Part shown: positions 13,376 to 21,416 of the stretch, one piece after another | Numbering within the stretch: the first letter of the stretch is position 1 | Layout: each line of letters starts with the position of its first letter | DNA from: Christensenella sp. UBA1242 | GTDB lineage: Bacteria; Bacillota; Clostridia; Christensenellales; UBA1242 | Length of the DNA stretch: 22,355 nt | Direction: 5' to 3' | NCBI GenBank assembly: GCA_002308915.1 | Contig: DBWI01000009.1 | Coordinates: forward strand, 5,719 to 28,073 | The notes under the pieces: model-generated | What the model saw: the letters and a program-made list of their open reading frames with translations, nothing else | What the model was told of the DNA's origin: nothing | Database searches by the model: none | Program-made: the position numbers and the translations under genes

Positions 13376-13927
13376 ATGTCCAGAATAGGTAGAAAACATA
13401 TCGATTTGCCAGCAGGAGTACAACTCGAAGTTAAAGATAATCTTTTAACAGTTAAGGGACCAAAAGGTACATTAACACAAGATTTTGATAACAAACTTAT
13501 TACTGTTAATGTAAATGGAAATTTAGTTGAACTCACAAGAGCAAATGAAGAAAATGAAACAAAGGCAAAACATGGCCTTTATAGAGCACTTTTGGCTAAT
13601 ATGGTTAAAGGTGTTAGCACCGGTTTTGAGAAAAAACTCGTTATAAACGGTGTAGGTTACAAAGCATTAAAGCAAGGTAACAAATTAGTTCTTAACCTTG
13701 GTTATTCACATAATATAGAAGTTTTGGAAGAAGATGGAATCACAATTGAATGCCCATCAGCAACTGAAATTGTAATCAAGGGTAGCGACAAACAAAAAGT
13801 CGGACAATTCGCTTCAAAAATTAGAGATTTCAGAAAAGTTGAACCATATCATGCTTATGGCGTTCGTTATGCAGACGAAGTTGTAATCAGAAAAGTTGGT
13901 AAGACTGCTGGAAAAGGTAAAAAGTAA
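13376..13927 (+). CDS. rplF: Ribosomal protein uL6
   Basis: A 183-residue protein with two similar domains, near the sarcin-ricin loop. It begins SRIGRKHIDLPAGV and has VKGPKGTLTQDF, TGFEKKLVINGVGYKA, LNLGYSHNIE and, near the end, KVEPYHAYGVRYADEVVIRKVGKTAGKGKK. Normal length. Ribosome binding site TAGGAGG overlaps the rpsH stop. Confidence 0.98.
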   Translation: MSRIGRKHIDLPAGVQLEVKDNLLTVKGPKGTLTQDFDNKLITVNVNGNLVELTRANEENETKAKHGLYRALLANMVKGVSTGFEKKLVINGVGYKALKQGNKLVLNLGYSHNIEVLEEDGITIECPSATEIVIKGSDKQKVGQFASKIRDFRKVEPYHAYGVRYADEVVIRKVGKTAGKGKK

Positions 13928-13941
13928 AAGGAGCATAAACA

Positions 13942-14310
13942 ATGTTTATTAAAAGAGATAGAAACGAAGAGAGATTAATTAGACATGCTCGTGTAAGAAA
14001 AAGACTTAGTGGAACAAGTGAAACACCAAGACTTTGTGTTTACAGAAGCAATGCTGAAATATATGCTCAAGTTATTGACGATACAAAGGGTGTAACCCTT
14101 GCAAGTGCTTCTTCTGCTGATAAAGACCTTGAAAAAGCTCTTAAAGGCAAGACAAAAACAGAACAAGCAAGACTTGTTGGTGAAGCTGTTGCTAAAAAAG
14201 CATTAAAAGCAAAAATCAAAGCTGTTGTTTTTGATAGAGGCGGATACATTTACACAGGACGTGTTCAAGCATTGGCAGAAGGTGCCAGAGATGCTGGACT
14301 TGAATTTTAG
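13942..14310 (+). CDS. rplR: Ribosomal protein uL18
   Basis: A 122-residue 5S rRNA-binding protein. It shows RHARVRKRLSGTSETPRLCVYRS with the rRNA-contacting N-terminus, and the C-terminal VVFDRGGYIYTGRVQALAEGARDAGLEF diagnostic end. Normal length. Ribosome binding site AAAGGAG upstream. Confidence 0.98.
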   Translation: MFIKRDRNEERLIRHARVRKRLSGTSETPRLCVYRSNAEIYAQVIDDTKGVTLASASSADKDLEKALKGKTKTEQARLVGEAVAKKALKAKIKAVVFDRGGYIYTGRVQALAEGARDAGLEF

Positions 14311-14319
14311 GAGGTTATC

Positions 14320-14856
14320 GTGGCAAAACAAGAAGAAGTAAAGAAAACCAGAGGCCCAAGAGAAGAAAGACCAAGACGTGAAGACGATGGTATTGACAAG
14401 AACCTTGTTGCAGTTAGACGTGTAACAAAGGTTGTTAAGGGCGGTAGAACACTTAGATTTTCTGCAGTAGTTGTTGTTGGAGATCACAAGGGTAATGTTG
14501 GAATGGGAATTGGTAAAGCCAAAGAAGTTCCTGTTGCAATTGACAAAGCAACAATGGCAGCAAAGAAAGACATGAAACCAATCAATATTGTAAATGGAAC
14601 AATCCCACATGAAATTACTGGGAAATATGGTACATCAAGAATACTTATGTTGCCAGCAAAAGAAGGTAGTGGAATTATTGCAGGTGGTGGTGCTCGTGCG
14701 GTACTTGAACTTGCAGGTGTTCAAGATATTGTGACAAAAATTCACGGTTCAACAAACAAAATCAATTCAGTTAGAGCAACTCTTAATGGACTTAGAGCTG
14801 TTAGAACAAGAGAACAGATAGCTGCACTTCGTGGTAAGTCTGTTGAAGAGATTTAG
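14320..14856 (+). CDS. rpsE: Ribosomal protein uS5 (GTG start)
   Basis: A 178-residue small-subunit protein at the mRNA entry. The start is GTG at 14320, 6 nt after AGGAGG; no in-frame ATG nearby would keep the N-terminus. The dsRNA-binding-like domain has KNLVAVRRVTKVVKGGRTLRF and VVVGDHKGNVGMGIGKAKEVP. The C-terminal domain has GIIAGGGARAVLELAG. The N-terminal 25 residues are Lys/Arg/Glu-rich and variable. Confidence 0.97.
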   Translation: MAKQEEVKKTRGPREERPRREDDGIDKNLVAVRRVTKVVKGGRTLRFSAVVVVGDHKGNVGMGIGKAKEVPVAIDKATMAAKKDMKPINIVNGTIPHEITGKYGTSRILMLPAKEGSGIIAGGGARAVLELAGVQDIVTKIHGSTNKINSVRATLNGLRAVRTREQIAALRGKSVEEI

Positions 14857-14864
14857 GAGGAATT

Positions 14865-15053
14865 ATGGCACAACAAAAACAATTAAAAGTAACTTTGGTA
14901 AAAAGTCCAATAGGATATAATAAAAAACAAGCAAAGGTTACTGAAGCATTAGGACTTAAAAAATTAAATCATTCAGTTGTTTTACCAGATAACGAAAGCG
15001 TTAGAGGAAGTTTATTCCACGTTAGACATTTGGTAAAGGTTGAAGAGATATAG
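14865..15053 (+). CDS. rpmD: Ribosomal protein uL30
   Basis: A 62-residue protein. It reads KVTLVKSPIGYNKKQAKVTEALGLKKLNHSVV, which is the classic L30 pattern of SxIG and LGL.K......V, ending with RHLVKVEE. AGGAGG lies 6 nt upstream. Between rpsE and rplO as expected in spc. Confidence 0.97.
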   Translation: MAQQKQLKVTLVKSPIGYNKKQAKVTEALGLKKLNHSVVLPDNESVRGSLFHVRHLVKVEEI

Positions 15054-15062
15054 GAGGAAAAA

Positions 15063-15509
15063 ATGGACATTCAAACACTTTCTCCAGCCAAAAATTCTAG
15101 AGCAAAATCAGTAAGAATTGGTCGTGGAATTGGTAGTGGCATAGGAAAAACAAGTGGCAAAGGCCACAAAGGTCAAAATGCAAGAAGTGGTGGTGGTGTT
15201 AGACCAGGATTTGAAGGTGGACAATTACCTCTTTCAAGAAAACTTCCTATAAGAGGTTTTAACAACTACAACTTTAGAAAAGAATATTCAACTTGCAATG
15301 TTTCAGACCTTGAACAATTTGAAGAAAACTCAGTTATTACACTTGATCTTTTGTACCAAACAAGAGTTATAGGAAAAATTAAACCTTATGGCCTTAAAAT
15401 TCTTGGAAATGGCGATCTTACAAAACCTCTTACAGTAAAAGCTAACAAGTTTACTAAGAGTGCTATTGAAAAAATCGAAAAAGCCGGTGGAAAAGCTGAG
15501 GTGATCTAA
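15063..15509 (+). CDS. rplO: Ribosomal protein uL15
   Basis: A 148-residue late-assembly large-subunit protein. The Gly/Arg-rich N-terminal tail (RIGRGIGSGIGKTSGKGHKG, then GGGVRPGFEGGQLPL) is diagnostic. The C-terminal domain ends KANKFTKSAIEKIEKAGGKAEVI. Normal length. The stop TAA overlaps the secY ATG by one base (15509). Confidence 0.98.
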   Translation: MDIQTLSPAKNSRAKSVRIGRGIGSGIGKTSGKGHKGQNARSGGGVRPGFEGGQLPLSRKLPIRGFNNYNFRKEYSTCNVSDLEQFEENSVITLDLLYQTRVIGKIKPYGLKILGNGDLTKPLTVKANKFTKSAIEKIEKAGGKAEVI

Positions 15510-16831
15510 TGTTTAAGACATTTATAAATGCTTTTAAGATAAAAGATTTAAGAAGAAAAATGTTAATCACATTATTACTCTTATTTATATATAGAGTAGG
15601 TTGTTGGTTAACAGTTCCTGGTATTAGTCCAGGTGCACTAAAAGATTCAGCAACAATGACAAATGGAAATATTACTTTCTTATCACTTTTGAACTCAATA
15701 AGTGGTGGTGCTCTTTCTAATGCGTCATTCTTTGCTCTTGGTGTTTCACCATATATTAGTGCATCAATTATTATTCAACTTTTAACCGTTGCAATCCCTG
15801 CACTTGAAAGACTTTCAAAGCAAGGTGAAGACGGAAGAAAAAAGATTAACTTCTATACTCGTGTTTGTGCATTAGTTCTTGCAACAGCACAATCAATTGG
15901 TATAGTTGTTTCATATGCCAATAATACAGGTTTTATTGATACAAGAATGCTCGGGGCAGGTGCTCCAGTATGGATTTCTTGTATGATTATTGCGCTTGTT
16001 ATGATATCTGGTGCAATGTTTACTGTTTGGCTTGGTGAAAGAATTACAGACCTTGGTGTTGGTAATGGATTATCACTCTTGATTTTTGTTGGTATTTTGT
16101 CAACAATTATGTCAGGTTTATTCACAGCTTTTCAAGGTGTTATGCAAAATATTGATTATCTTTGGACAATCCTTGTATTTTTGCTTGCAGTTGTACTTAT
16201 CTTTGCTCTTATTGTATTTATTGATAATGCAGAGAGAAAAGTTCCAGTTCAATATGCAAAACAAATGAAAGGAAGGAAAATGTATGGTGGTCAATCAACA
16301 TTTATTCCTATCAAAGTTAATGCAACAGGTGTTATTCCTATCATTTTTGCAAATGCAGTTGTATCTTTCCCACAAATGTTAATAAGCATTTTCTGGCCAA
16401 ATACTCCATTTGCTGATTGGTGGCAAAAATGGATGGGAGCTGGCTCATGGGTATATATTGTAGTAACTGCGTTACTCATATTATTCTTTGCATACTTCTA
16501 TTCACAAATAACATTCAATCCAGAAGATGTAAGTAAACAAATTCAACAAAATGGTGGTTTTATTCCTGGTATTCGTGCCGGAAAGCCTACTGCTGAATAT
16601 TTGGCAAAAATATCATCAAGATTAACATTATTTGGTGCAATTTATATTGCTGCTATTGCTTTAATTCCAAGTTTGGTATTCAATGCACTTGCAACAACTG
16701 CACTTGACTCAACACTTATCAATGCATTTAGTATAACAGGACTTATGATTGTAGTTTCTGTTGCACTTGAACTTGACAAGCAACTTGATGCTCAAATGTT
16801 AATGCGTAATTACAGAGGATTTTTGAAGTAA
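15509..16831 (+). CDS. secY: Protein translocase subunit SecY
   Basis: A 440-residue polytopic membrane protein forming the SecYEG channel for secreted and membrane proteins. About ten membrane segments are visible, from LITLLLLFIYRVGCWL (about 19-34) to LINAFSITGLMIVVSVALE near the end. Signature stretches: FFALGVSPYISASIIIQLL (plug and TM2 region), GERITDLGVGNGLSLLIFVGI, and ERKVPVQYAKQMKGRKMYGG in the large cytoplasmic loop that receives SecA and the ribosome. It ends in QMLMRNYRGFLK. Start overlaps the rplO stop. A long hairpin without a T run follows directly. Confidence 0.98.
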   Translation: MFKTFINAFKIKDLRRKMLITLLLLFIYRVGCWLTVPGISPGALKDSATMTNGNITFLSLLNSISGGALSNASFFALGVSPYISASIIIQLLTVAIPALERLSKQGEDGRKKINFYTRVCALVLATAQSIGIVVSYANNTGFIDTRMLGAGAPVWISCMIIALVMISGAMFTVWLGERITDLGVGNGLSLLIFVGILSTIMSGLFTAFQGVMQNIDYLWTILVFLLAVVLIFALIVFIDNAERKVPVQYAKQMKGRKMYGGQSTFIPIKVNATGVIPIIFANAVVSFPQMLISIFWPNTPFADWWQKWMGAGSWVYIVVTALLILFFAYFYSQITFNPEDVSKQIQQNGGFIPGIRAGKPTAEYLAKISSRLTLFGAIYIAAIALIPSLVFNALATTALDSTLINAFSITGLMIVVSVALELDKQLDAQMLMRNYRGFLK

Positions 16832-16878
16832 AATTTGAAGATACAAGGGCATATTGCTCTTGTATCTAAAAAAATTTT
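16830..16878 (+). promoter_or_regulatory. Stable hairpin between secY and adk without a T run
   Basis: AGATACAAGGGCA (16839-16851) pairs with 16855-16867 in 13 bp including one G-U, closing a 3-nt loop. AAAATTT (16830-16836) can add a 7-bp helix with AAATTTT (16872-16878). It starts within the secY stop and ends just before the adk ribosome binding site GAGG (16879-16882). It is followed by A-rich sequence, so it is not a standard terminator; it could be an mRNA processing or stability element. Confidence 0.6.
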
Positions 16879-16887
16879 GAGGTATTT

Positions 16888-17511
16888 ATGAATTTAATTC
16901 TTTTAGGTGCCCCTGGTTCAGGAAAAGGTACAATGGCTGGTAAAATTTGCAATGAATATAATTTCATTAGCATATCAACTGGCGATATAATCAGAGAAAA
17001 TGTTGCAAAACATACAACACTCGGACAACTTTTTGAAGGATATATATCAAAAGGTCATTTAGTTCCAGATGAATTAATAATTGAACTTGTTAAAGATAGA
17101 CTTTCCAAAGATGATGTAAAAAACGGTTATATTTTAGATGGTTTTCCTAGAACAGTTGCTCAAGCTGAGGCATTACAGAACTTTGCACAAATTGATAAGG
17201 TTATACTTATTGATACTGATTATGAAGTAATCAAAGAAAGAATTTTGTCAAGATTAACTTGTCCTTCATGTAAAACTGTTTTTAATACAAAAACTTATTT
17301 TGATAATAAATGCGACAAGTGTGGTGCAAAACTTTCAAAACGTTCAGATGACAATGAGGAAACAGTAAAAGAAAGATATTCAGTTTATACCAATCAAACA
17401 GAACCACTTGTTGATTTTTATAGAAACAAACAAAAATTAGCAGTGGTAGATGGAAATAAAACAATTGATGAAGTTTTTGAAGAGATAAAAGTAATTTTGC
17501 AAGAAGGTTAA
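16888..17511 (+). CDS. adk: Adenylate kinase, zinc-bearing LID
   Basis: A 207-residue cytosolic kinase that balances ATP + AMP and 2 ADP. The P-loop GAPGSGKGT is at 7-15, TGDIIRE around 31-37 and DGFPRT at 84-89. The LID contains Cys125/Cys128 and Cys142/Cys145, a zinc knuckle usual in Gram-positive adenylate kinases. It is about ten residues shorter than typical 214-217-residue enzymes, partly because the stretch between the Cys pairs is short (13 residues). Position after secY and before map is the classic Firmicutes order. Confidence 0.98.
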   Translation: MNLILLGAPGSGKGTMAGKICNEYNFISISTGDIIRENVAKHTTLGQLFEGYISKGHLVPDELIIELVKDRLSKDDVKNGYILDGFPRTVAQAEALQNFAQIDKVILIDTDYEVIKERILSRLTCPSCKTVFNTKTYFDNKCDKCGAKLSKRSDDNEETVKERYSVYTNQTEPLVDFYRNKQKLAVVDGNKTIDEVFEEIKVILQEG

Positions 17512-17512
17512 T

Positions 17513-18259
17513 ATGATTTGTAAGACAGAAAAAGATATTGAAGGAATGAGAAAAGCTAACAAGCTTGTTGGACAAGCATTAAAGTATGCAGAATCTTTAA
17601 TTTGTCCAGGCATTTCCACTTATGAACTTGACAAAAAGATAGAAAAGTTTATAATAGACAATGGTGCCGTTCCATCATTTAAAGGCTATGATGGTTTTCC
17701 TGGAAGTATTTGTGCTTCAGTTAATGAAGTAGTAGTTCACGGAATACCAAGTAAAGATATTATACTAAAAGAAGGTGACATCATTAGTGTTGATATCGGA
17801 ACAATAGTTGATGGATATAATGGAGATGCGGCAAGAACTTTTCCTGTTGGAAAAATTAGTGCAGAAAAACAAAAATTAATTGATGTCACAAAGCAAAGCT
17901 TTTATGAAGGTGTGGCAAAACTTAAAGCCGGAGTTAGACTTGGTGAACTTAGCAACGCAATTCAAACTTATGCAGAATCCTTTGGTTATGGTGTCGTAAG
18001 AGAATTGGTTGGTCATGGAATTGGACACAATATGCATGAAGAACCAGAAGTTCCAAATTATGGACAAAAAAACAAAGGAATAATCGTAAAAGAGAATATG
18101 TGCTTAGCTGTTGAGCCAATGATAACAATGGGTAAGCGATACATCTACATGAAAAATGATGGTTGGACCATCGTAACGCAAGATAATCTTCCAGCCGCTC
18201 ATTATGAGAATACTTTAATAGTTACTCGTGATGGTGTTGAGATTTTATCATTATATTAA
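17513..18259 (+). CDS. map: Type I methionine aminopeptidase
   Basis: A 248-residue metalloprotease that removes the N-terminal Met from nascent proteins. The five metal ligands are visible: Asp94, Asp105, His168, Glu201 and Glu232. The substrate-pocket His is His76 (NEVVVHGIP). Length and the lack of an N-terminal SEC-C extension fit type Ia. It starts one base after the adk stop, with AAGAAGG as ribosome binding site, so the two are probably coupled. Confidence 0.98.
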   Translation: MICKTEKDIEGMRKANKLVGQALKYAESLICPGISTYELDKKIEKFIIDNGAVPSFKGYDGFPGSICASVNEVVVHGIPSKDIILKEGDIISVDIGTIVDGYNGDAARTFPVGKISAEKQKLIDVTKQSFYEGVAKLKAGVRLGELSNAIQTYAESFGYGVVRELVGHGIGHNMHEEPEVPNYGQKNKGIIVKENMCLAVEPMITMGKRYIYMKNDGWTIVTQDNLPAAHYENTLIVTRDGVEILSLY

Positions 18260-18268
18260 AGGAAATTT

Positions 18269-18535
18269 ATGCTAGAAATAACTAATGGAGATATTGTTCA
18301 ATCCATTTGTGGAAGAGATTGTTTTCAATATTTTGTTGTTTTAAAAATAGAAAATGATTATTCATTTTTAGTTAATGGCAAAAATAGAACAATTCAAAAT
18401 CCCAAAAGAAAAAAGCTGAAACATATTAGGCTTACAAATATAAAAAGTGAAATAATTAAGCAAAAAATCATTTCTAATGAAAAATTGCTTGATAGCGAAA
18501 TTAGAAAGGCAATTGATAATTTAAGCATAATTTAA
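18269..18535 (+). CDS. KOW-domain (L14e-like) RNA-binding protein
   Basis: An 88-residue protein between map and infA, where many Firmicutes keep a small KOW/L14e-type gene. The N-terminal part reads GDIVQSICGRDCFQYFVVLKI and then NGKNRTIQNPKRKKLKHI, the pattern of GD.V.S..GRD followed by a PK.KK.KH basic patch expected of an SH3-like RNA binder. The C-terminal third is a predicted charged helix. Ribosome binding site AAAGGAA. Its role in the ribosome or RNA metabolism is not established in the family to my knowledge. Confidence 0.85.
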   Translation: MLEITNGDIVQSICGRDCFQYFVVLKIENDYSFLVNGKNRTIQNPKRKKLKHIRLTNIKSEIIKQKIISNEKLLDSEIRKAIDNLSII

Positions 18536-18550
18536 TTAAAAGGAGTTCAT

Positions 18551-18769
18551 ATGTCCAAATCAGATGTCATTGAATTTGAAGGTGTTGTTGAAGAAGTGCT
18601 TCCAAATACTGCATTCAAAGTTCGTTTAGACAATGGTCATGTTATTACTGCTTATATAAGTGGTAGATTAAGACTGAATTACATCAAAATTTTGGAAGGT
18701 GATAGAGTAAGAATTGAAATGAGTCCTTATGATCTCACAAAGGGAAGAATTACCTACAGAATTAAGTAA
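18551..18769 (+). CDS. infA: Translation initiation factor IF-1
   Basis: A 72-residue OB-fold factor that binds the 30S A site during initiation. It has VIEFEGVVEEVLPNTAFKVRLDNGHV, then YISGRLRLNYIKILEGDRV and ends SPYDLTKGRITYRIK, all typical. Exactly the usual length. AAAGGAG lies upstream of the ATG. Residues ISGKMRMN of most homologues are ISGRLRLN here, a mild variation. Confidence 0.98.
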   Translation: MSKSDVIEFEGVVEEVLPNTAFKVRLDNGHVITAYISGRLRLNYIKILEGDRVRIEMSPYDLTKGRITYRIK

Positions 18770-18804
18770 TTATGATTAAATTATAAATTGAAAGGAGAGA
18801 AAAT

Positions 18805-18921
18805 ATGAAAGTAAGACCATCTGTAAAACCTATGTGTGATAAATGTAAAGTAATCAAGCGTGAAGGCAAGGTTATGGTTATTTGTTCAAAAGACAAGTCT
18901 CACAAACAAACACAAGGCTAA
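18805..18921 (+). CDS. rpmJ: Ribosomal protein bL36, zinc form
   Basis: A 38-codon gene beginning MKVRPSVKPMCDKCKVIKR, with the C+ zinc ligands Cys11, Cys14, Cys27 and a His at 33, and ending HKQTQG. Most bacterial C+ L36 are 37 residues with the His at 32, so there seems to be one extra residue between Cys27 and the His (CSKDKSH). AAAGGAG is 7-8 nt upstream of the ATG. Between infA and rpsM as in other Firmicutes. Confidence 0.96.
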   Translation: MKVRPSVKPMCDKCKVIKREGKVMVICSKDKSHKQTQG

Positions 18922-18933
18922 AATAGAAAATTA

Positions 18934-18966
18934 CGATTCACAAACGCGGCAAATTTTTGTGATTCG
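18934..18966 (+). promoter_or_regulatory. Inverted repeat in the rpmJ-rpsM gap, possible leader element of the alpha-type gene set
   Basis: CGATTCACAAA (18934-18944) pairs with TTTGTGATTCG (18956-18966) at 10 of 11 positions, around an 11-nt loop. The 94-nt gap is the longest inside this half of the cluster. No T run follows on the + strand, so a simple terminator is unlikely. The element lies 49 nt before rpsM, where E. coli has an S4-controlled leader; that parallel is positional only. Confidence 0.5.
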
Positions 18967-19015
18967 ACAATATATATTAAACAACTAATAATTTATAAAA
19001 ATTTCGGAGGAAAAT

Positions 19016-19396
19016 ATGGCAAGAATCGCTGGTGTTGATTTACCCAGAGAAAAAAGAGTTGAAATTGGTTTAACTTACATTTATGGTGTAGGCAGACACA
19101 CTGCAAACCAAATTTTAGCTGCAACAAAAATTGATCCAAACACAAGAGTAAAAGATTTGGATGAAAACGATGTTGCTAAACTTCGTTCTTATATCGAACA
19201 CAATGTAACAGTTGAAGGTGATCTTAGAAAAGAAGTTTCATTAAACATCAAAAGATTAACAGAAATTGGTTCCTACAGAGGAACAAGACATCGTAAAGGA
19301 CTTCCTGTTCGTGGTCAAAACACAAGAACAAACTGCAGAACAAGAAAAGGTCCAAGAAAAGTCGTTGGCGGAAGCTCAAAGAAAGGTAAACTATAA
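19016..19396 (+). CDS. rpsM: Ribosomal protein uS13
   Basis: A 126-residue small-subunit head protein contacting the P-site tRNA and the central protuberance. It begins ARIAGVDLPREKRVEIGLTY and has the helix-two-turn-helix region with YGVGRHTANQILAATKI, then GSYRGTRHRKGLPVRGQNT. A few residues longer than the usual 121 at the C-terminus. Ribosome binding site CGGAGG. Starts the rpsM-rpsK-rpsD-rpoA-rplQ group. Confidence 0.98.
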   Translation: MARIAGVDLPREKRVEIGLTYIYGVGRHTANQILAATKIDPNTRVKDLDENDVAKLRSYIEHNVTVEGDLRKEVSLNIKRLTEIGSYRGTRHRKGLPVRGQNTRTNCRTRKGPRKVVGGSSKKGKL

Positions 19397-19407
19397 GAGA
19401 GGATAAC

Positions 19408-19797
19408 ATGGCAGAAAAGAAAGTAACAAAAAAGAAAAGAGTAAGTAAAAACGTTGACAAAGGTCAAGTTCATATCAAATCTTCTTTTAATAACACATTA
19501 ATTACCTTTACAGATCTTGACGGTAACGTTTTATCATGGGCAAGTGCTGGAAAACTTGGATTCAAAGGTTCAAAGAAAAGCACTCCATTTGCAGCTCAAC
19601 AATGTGTTGAAGATGCAGCAAAAGTCGCAAAAGAACACGGAATTAAGTCAGTTGAAGTTTATGTAAAAGGCCCAGGCAATGGTCGTGAGGCTGCAATCAG
19701 AGCACTTGCAACTGCAGAAATTAATATCACATTAATCAAAGATGTATCTCCAATCGCTCATAACGGTTGCAGACCACCTAAGATTAGAAGAGTTTAA
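19408..19797 (+). CDS. rpsK: Ribosomal protein uS11
   Basis: A 129-residue platform protein near the mRNA exit. Conserved: GQVHIKSSFNNTLITFTDL, SWASAGKLGFKGSKKSTPFA, VKGPGNGREAAIRAL and the C-terminal DVSPIAHNGCRPPKIRRV. Normal length. Ribosome binding site AGAGAGGA before the ATG. Confidence 0.98.
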   Translation: MAEKKVTKKKRVSKNVDKGQVHIKSSFNNTLITFTDLDGNVLSWASAGKLGFKGSKKSTPFAAQQCVEDAAKVAKEHGIKSVEVYVKGPGNGREAAIRALATAEINITLIKDVSPIAHNGCRPPKIRRV

Positions 19798-19809
19798 AAG
19801 GAGAATAAC

Positions 19810-20430
19810 ATGGCTAAAATGATGGGTGCAGATTGCAGACAATGTCGCAGAGAAGGATGCAAGTTATTCCTTAAAGGCGAAAGATGTACTAGCAAAAAAT
19901 GCGCAATGGAAAGAAGACCTGTTGCTCCTGGACAACACGGCACAGGTAGAAAGAGAGTTACTGAATATGGTACTCAATTAAGAGAAAAACAAAAAGTTAA
20001 AAAAGCATATGGTATATTAGAAAAACAATTTAGAAGATATTATGAAGAAGCTGAACGTCAAAAAGGCGTTACAGGTGAAACAATGTTATCTTTGATTGAA
20101 AGAAGACTTGACAATGTTGTTTACAGAATGGGAATTGGTGCTTCAAGAAGTGAAAGTCGTCAAATTGTTAACCATGCTCAAATCACAGTTAATGGAAAAA
20201 CTGTAAACATTCCATCTTATCAAGTAAAAGTAGGAGATATTATCGCAGTTAAAGAGAACAAAAGAGAATTAGAGATGTTCAAACAACTCAAAGGTATGAA
20301 AATTGTTATGCCTAAGTGGTTAGAATTTAATAGTGATACACTTGAAGGAAAAATATTAGCTCTTCCAACAAGAGAAGATATTGATCTTAACATTAAAGAA
20401 CACTTGATTATTGAGTTATACTCAAGATAG
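19810..20430 (+). CDS. rpsD: Ribosomal protein uS4, cysteine-containing form
   Basis: A 206-residue 16S assembly initiator. The N-terminal region has Cys9, Cys12, Cys26 and Cys31 (with Cys17 between), the zinc-type S4. Further on CAMERRPVAPGQHG and LSLIERRLDNVVYRMG, then the S4 RNA-binding domain SRQIVNHAQITVNGKTVNIPS. Ends with the family's ...LIIELYSR. In Bacillus rpsD lies alone with an autoregulatory leader; here it is inside the alpha-type group as in many Clostridia. Confidence 0.98.
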   Translation: MAKMMGADCRQCRREGCKLFLKGERCTSKKCAMERRPVAPGQHGTGRKRVTEYGTQLREKQKVKKAYGILEKQFRRYYEEAERQKGVTGETMLSLIERRLDNVVYRMGIGASRSESRQIVNHAQITVNGKTVNIPSYQVKVGDIIAVKENKRELEMFKQLKGMKIVMPKWLEFNSDTLEGKILALPTREDIDLNIKEHLIIELYSR

Positions 20431-20449
20431 TATAGGAGGAATTTGTTTT

Positions 20450-21403
20450 ATGATGGAAATGGAAAAACCAAGAATTACTTGCGAAGAAACAGAAGGTGGT
20501 TCATATGCAAGATTTATCGTTGAACCATTAGAACGTGGATTTGGAATCACACTTGGAAATTGTATGAGAAGAACATTACTTGGTTCTCTCCCAGGTGCTG
20601 CTCCAATCGCAATAAGAATTAACGGAGTTCCACATGAGTTTTCTACTGTTACTGGAATTAGTGAAGATGTTGTTGATATCGTTCTTAACATTAAATGTCT
20701 TGCAGTAAAGACAGATAATAAAGATAGTGATTTTACAACAATTTTAAGAATTAATCACAAAGGTGCAGGAGAAATTACAGCTGCTGATTTTGAACCAAAT
20801 GATGAAGTAGAGATTCTTAATCCAGATCTTCATATATGCACAGCAGATGATGACGCAAACTTTCAACTTGATGTTTTAATTGGAAGAGGTAGAGGTTATG
20901 TTCCAAATGTTCTTAACAAAGAAAGAGTTGATACATTGGAATATATAGCAATTGATTCATTGTATTCTCCTGTAAAAAGAGTTAACTACAGTGTTGAGAG
21001 TGCGAGAGTTGGTCAAAGTATTGACTATGACAAACTCACATTAGAAGTTGAAACTAATGGAACAATAACTGCAAGAGAAATTGTAAGTTTGGCAGGAAAG
21101 ATTGTACAAGAGCATATAGCATTATTCGTTGATCTTTGTGATGAAATGGCCGGAATGAATATTTTGGTAAGCAAAGAAGAAGACGAACAAACAAAAGTGT
21201 TAGAAATGCCTATTGAAGAGATGGATCTTTCTGTTAGATCATATAATTGTCTTAAGAGAGCAAACATCAATACAGTTGATGATTTAATCAAAAAATCAAA
21301 GAGCGATATGTTAAAAGTTCGTAATCTTGGTTTGAAATCTATAGAAGAAGTTGTTCAAAAACTTGAGTCTTATGGACTTAGTTTAAGAACAGATGAAGAC
21401 TAA
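20450..21403 (+). CDS. rpoA: RNA polymerase alpha subunit
   Basis: A 317-residue alpha subunit that dimerises to start RNA polymerase assembly. The N-terminal domain has RFIVEPLERGFGITLGNCMRR and LGSLPGAAP. The C-terminal domain has DLSVRSYNCLKRANI and VRNLGLKSIEE, the DNA- and activator-binding helices. The frame is open upstream to 20411 (inside rpsD), but the start at 20450 gives MMEMEKPRI, which lines up with MIEIEKPKI of relatives, and it follows AGGAGG (20434-20439) by 10 nt. Normal length. Confidence 0.98.
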   Translation: MMEMEKPRITCEETEGGSYARFIVEPLERGFGITLGNCMRRTLLGSLPGAAPIAIRINGVPHEFSTVTGISEDVVDIVLNIKCLAVKTDNKDSDFTTILRINHKGAGEITAADFEPNDEVEILNPDLHICTADDDANFQLDVLIGRGRGYVPNVLNKERVDTLEYIAIDSLYSPVKRVNYSVESARVGQSIDYDKLTLEVETNGTITAREIVSLAGKIVQEHIALFVDLCDEMAGMNILVSKEEDEQTKVLEMPIEEMDLSVRSYNCLKRANINTVDDLIKKSKSDMLKVRNLGLKSIEEVVQKLESYGLSLRTDED

Positions 21404-21416
21404 AAAGGAGAAAAAA

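Noticed and set aside
20411..20449. Upstream in-frame start for rpoA inside rpsD.
   Set aside because: The N-terminus at 20450 aligns with known alpha subunits and follows AGGAGG.
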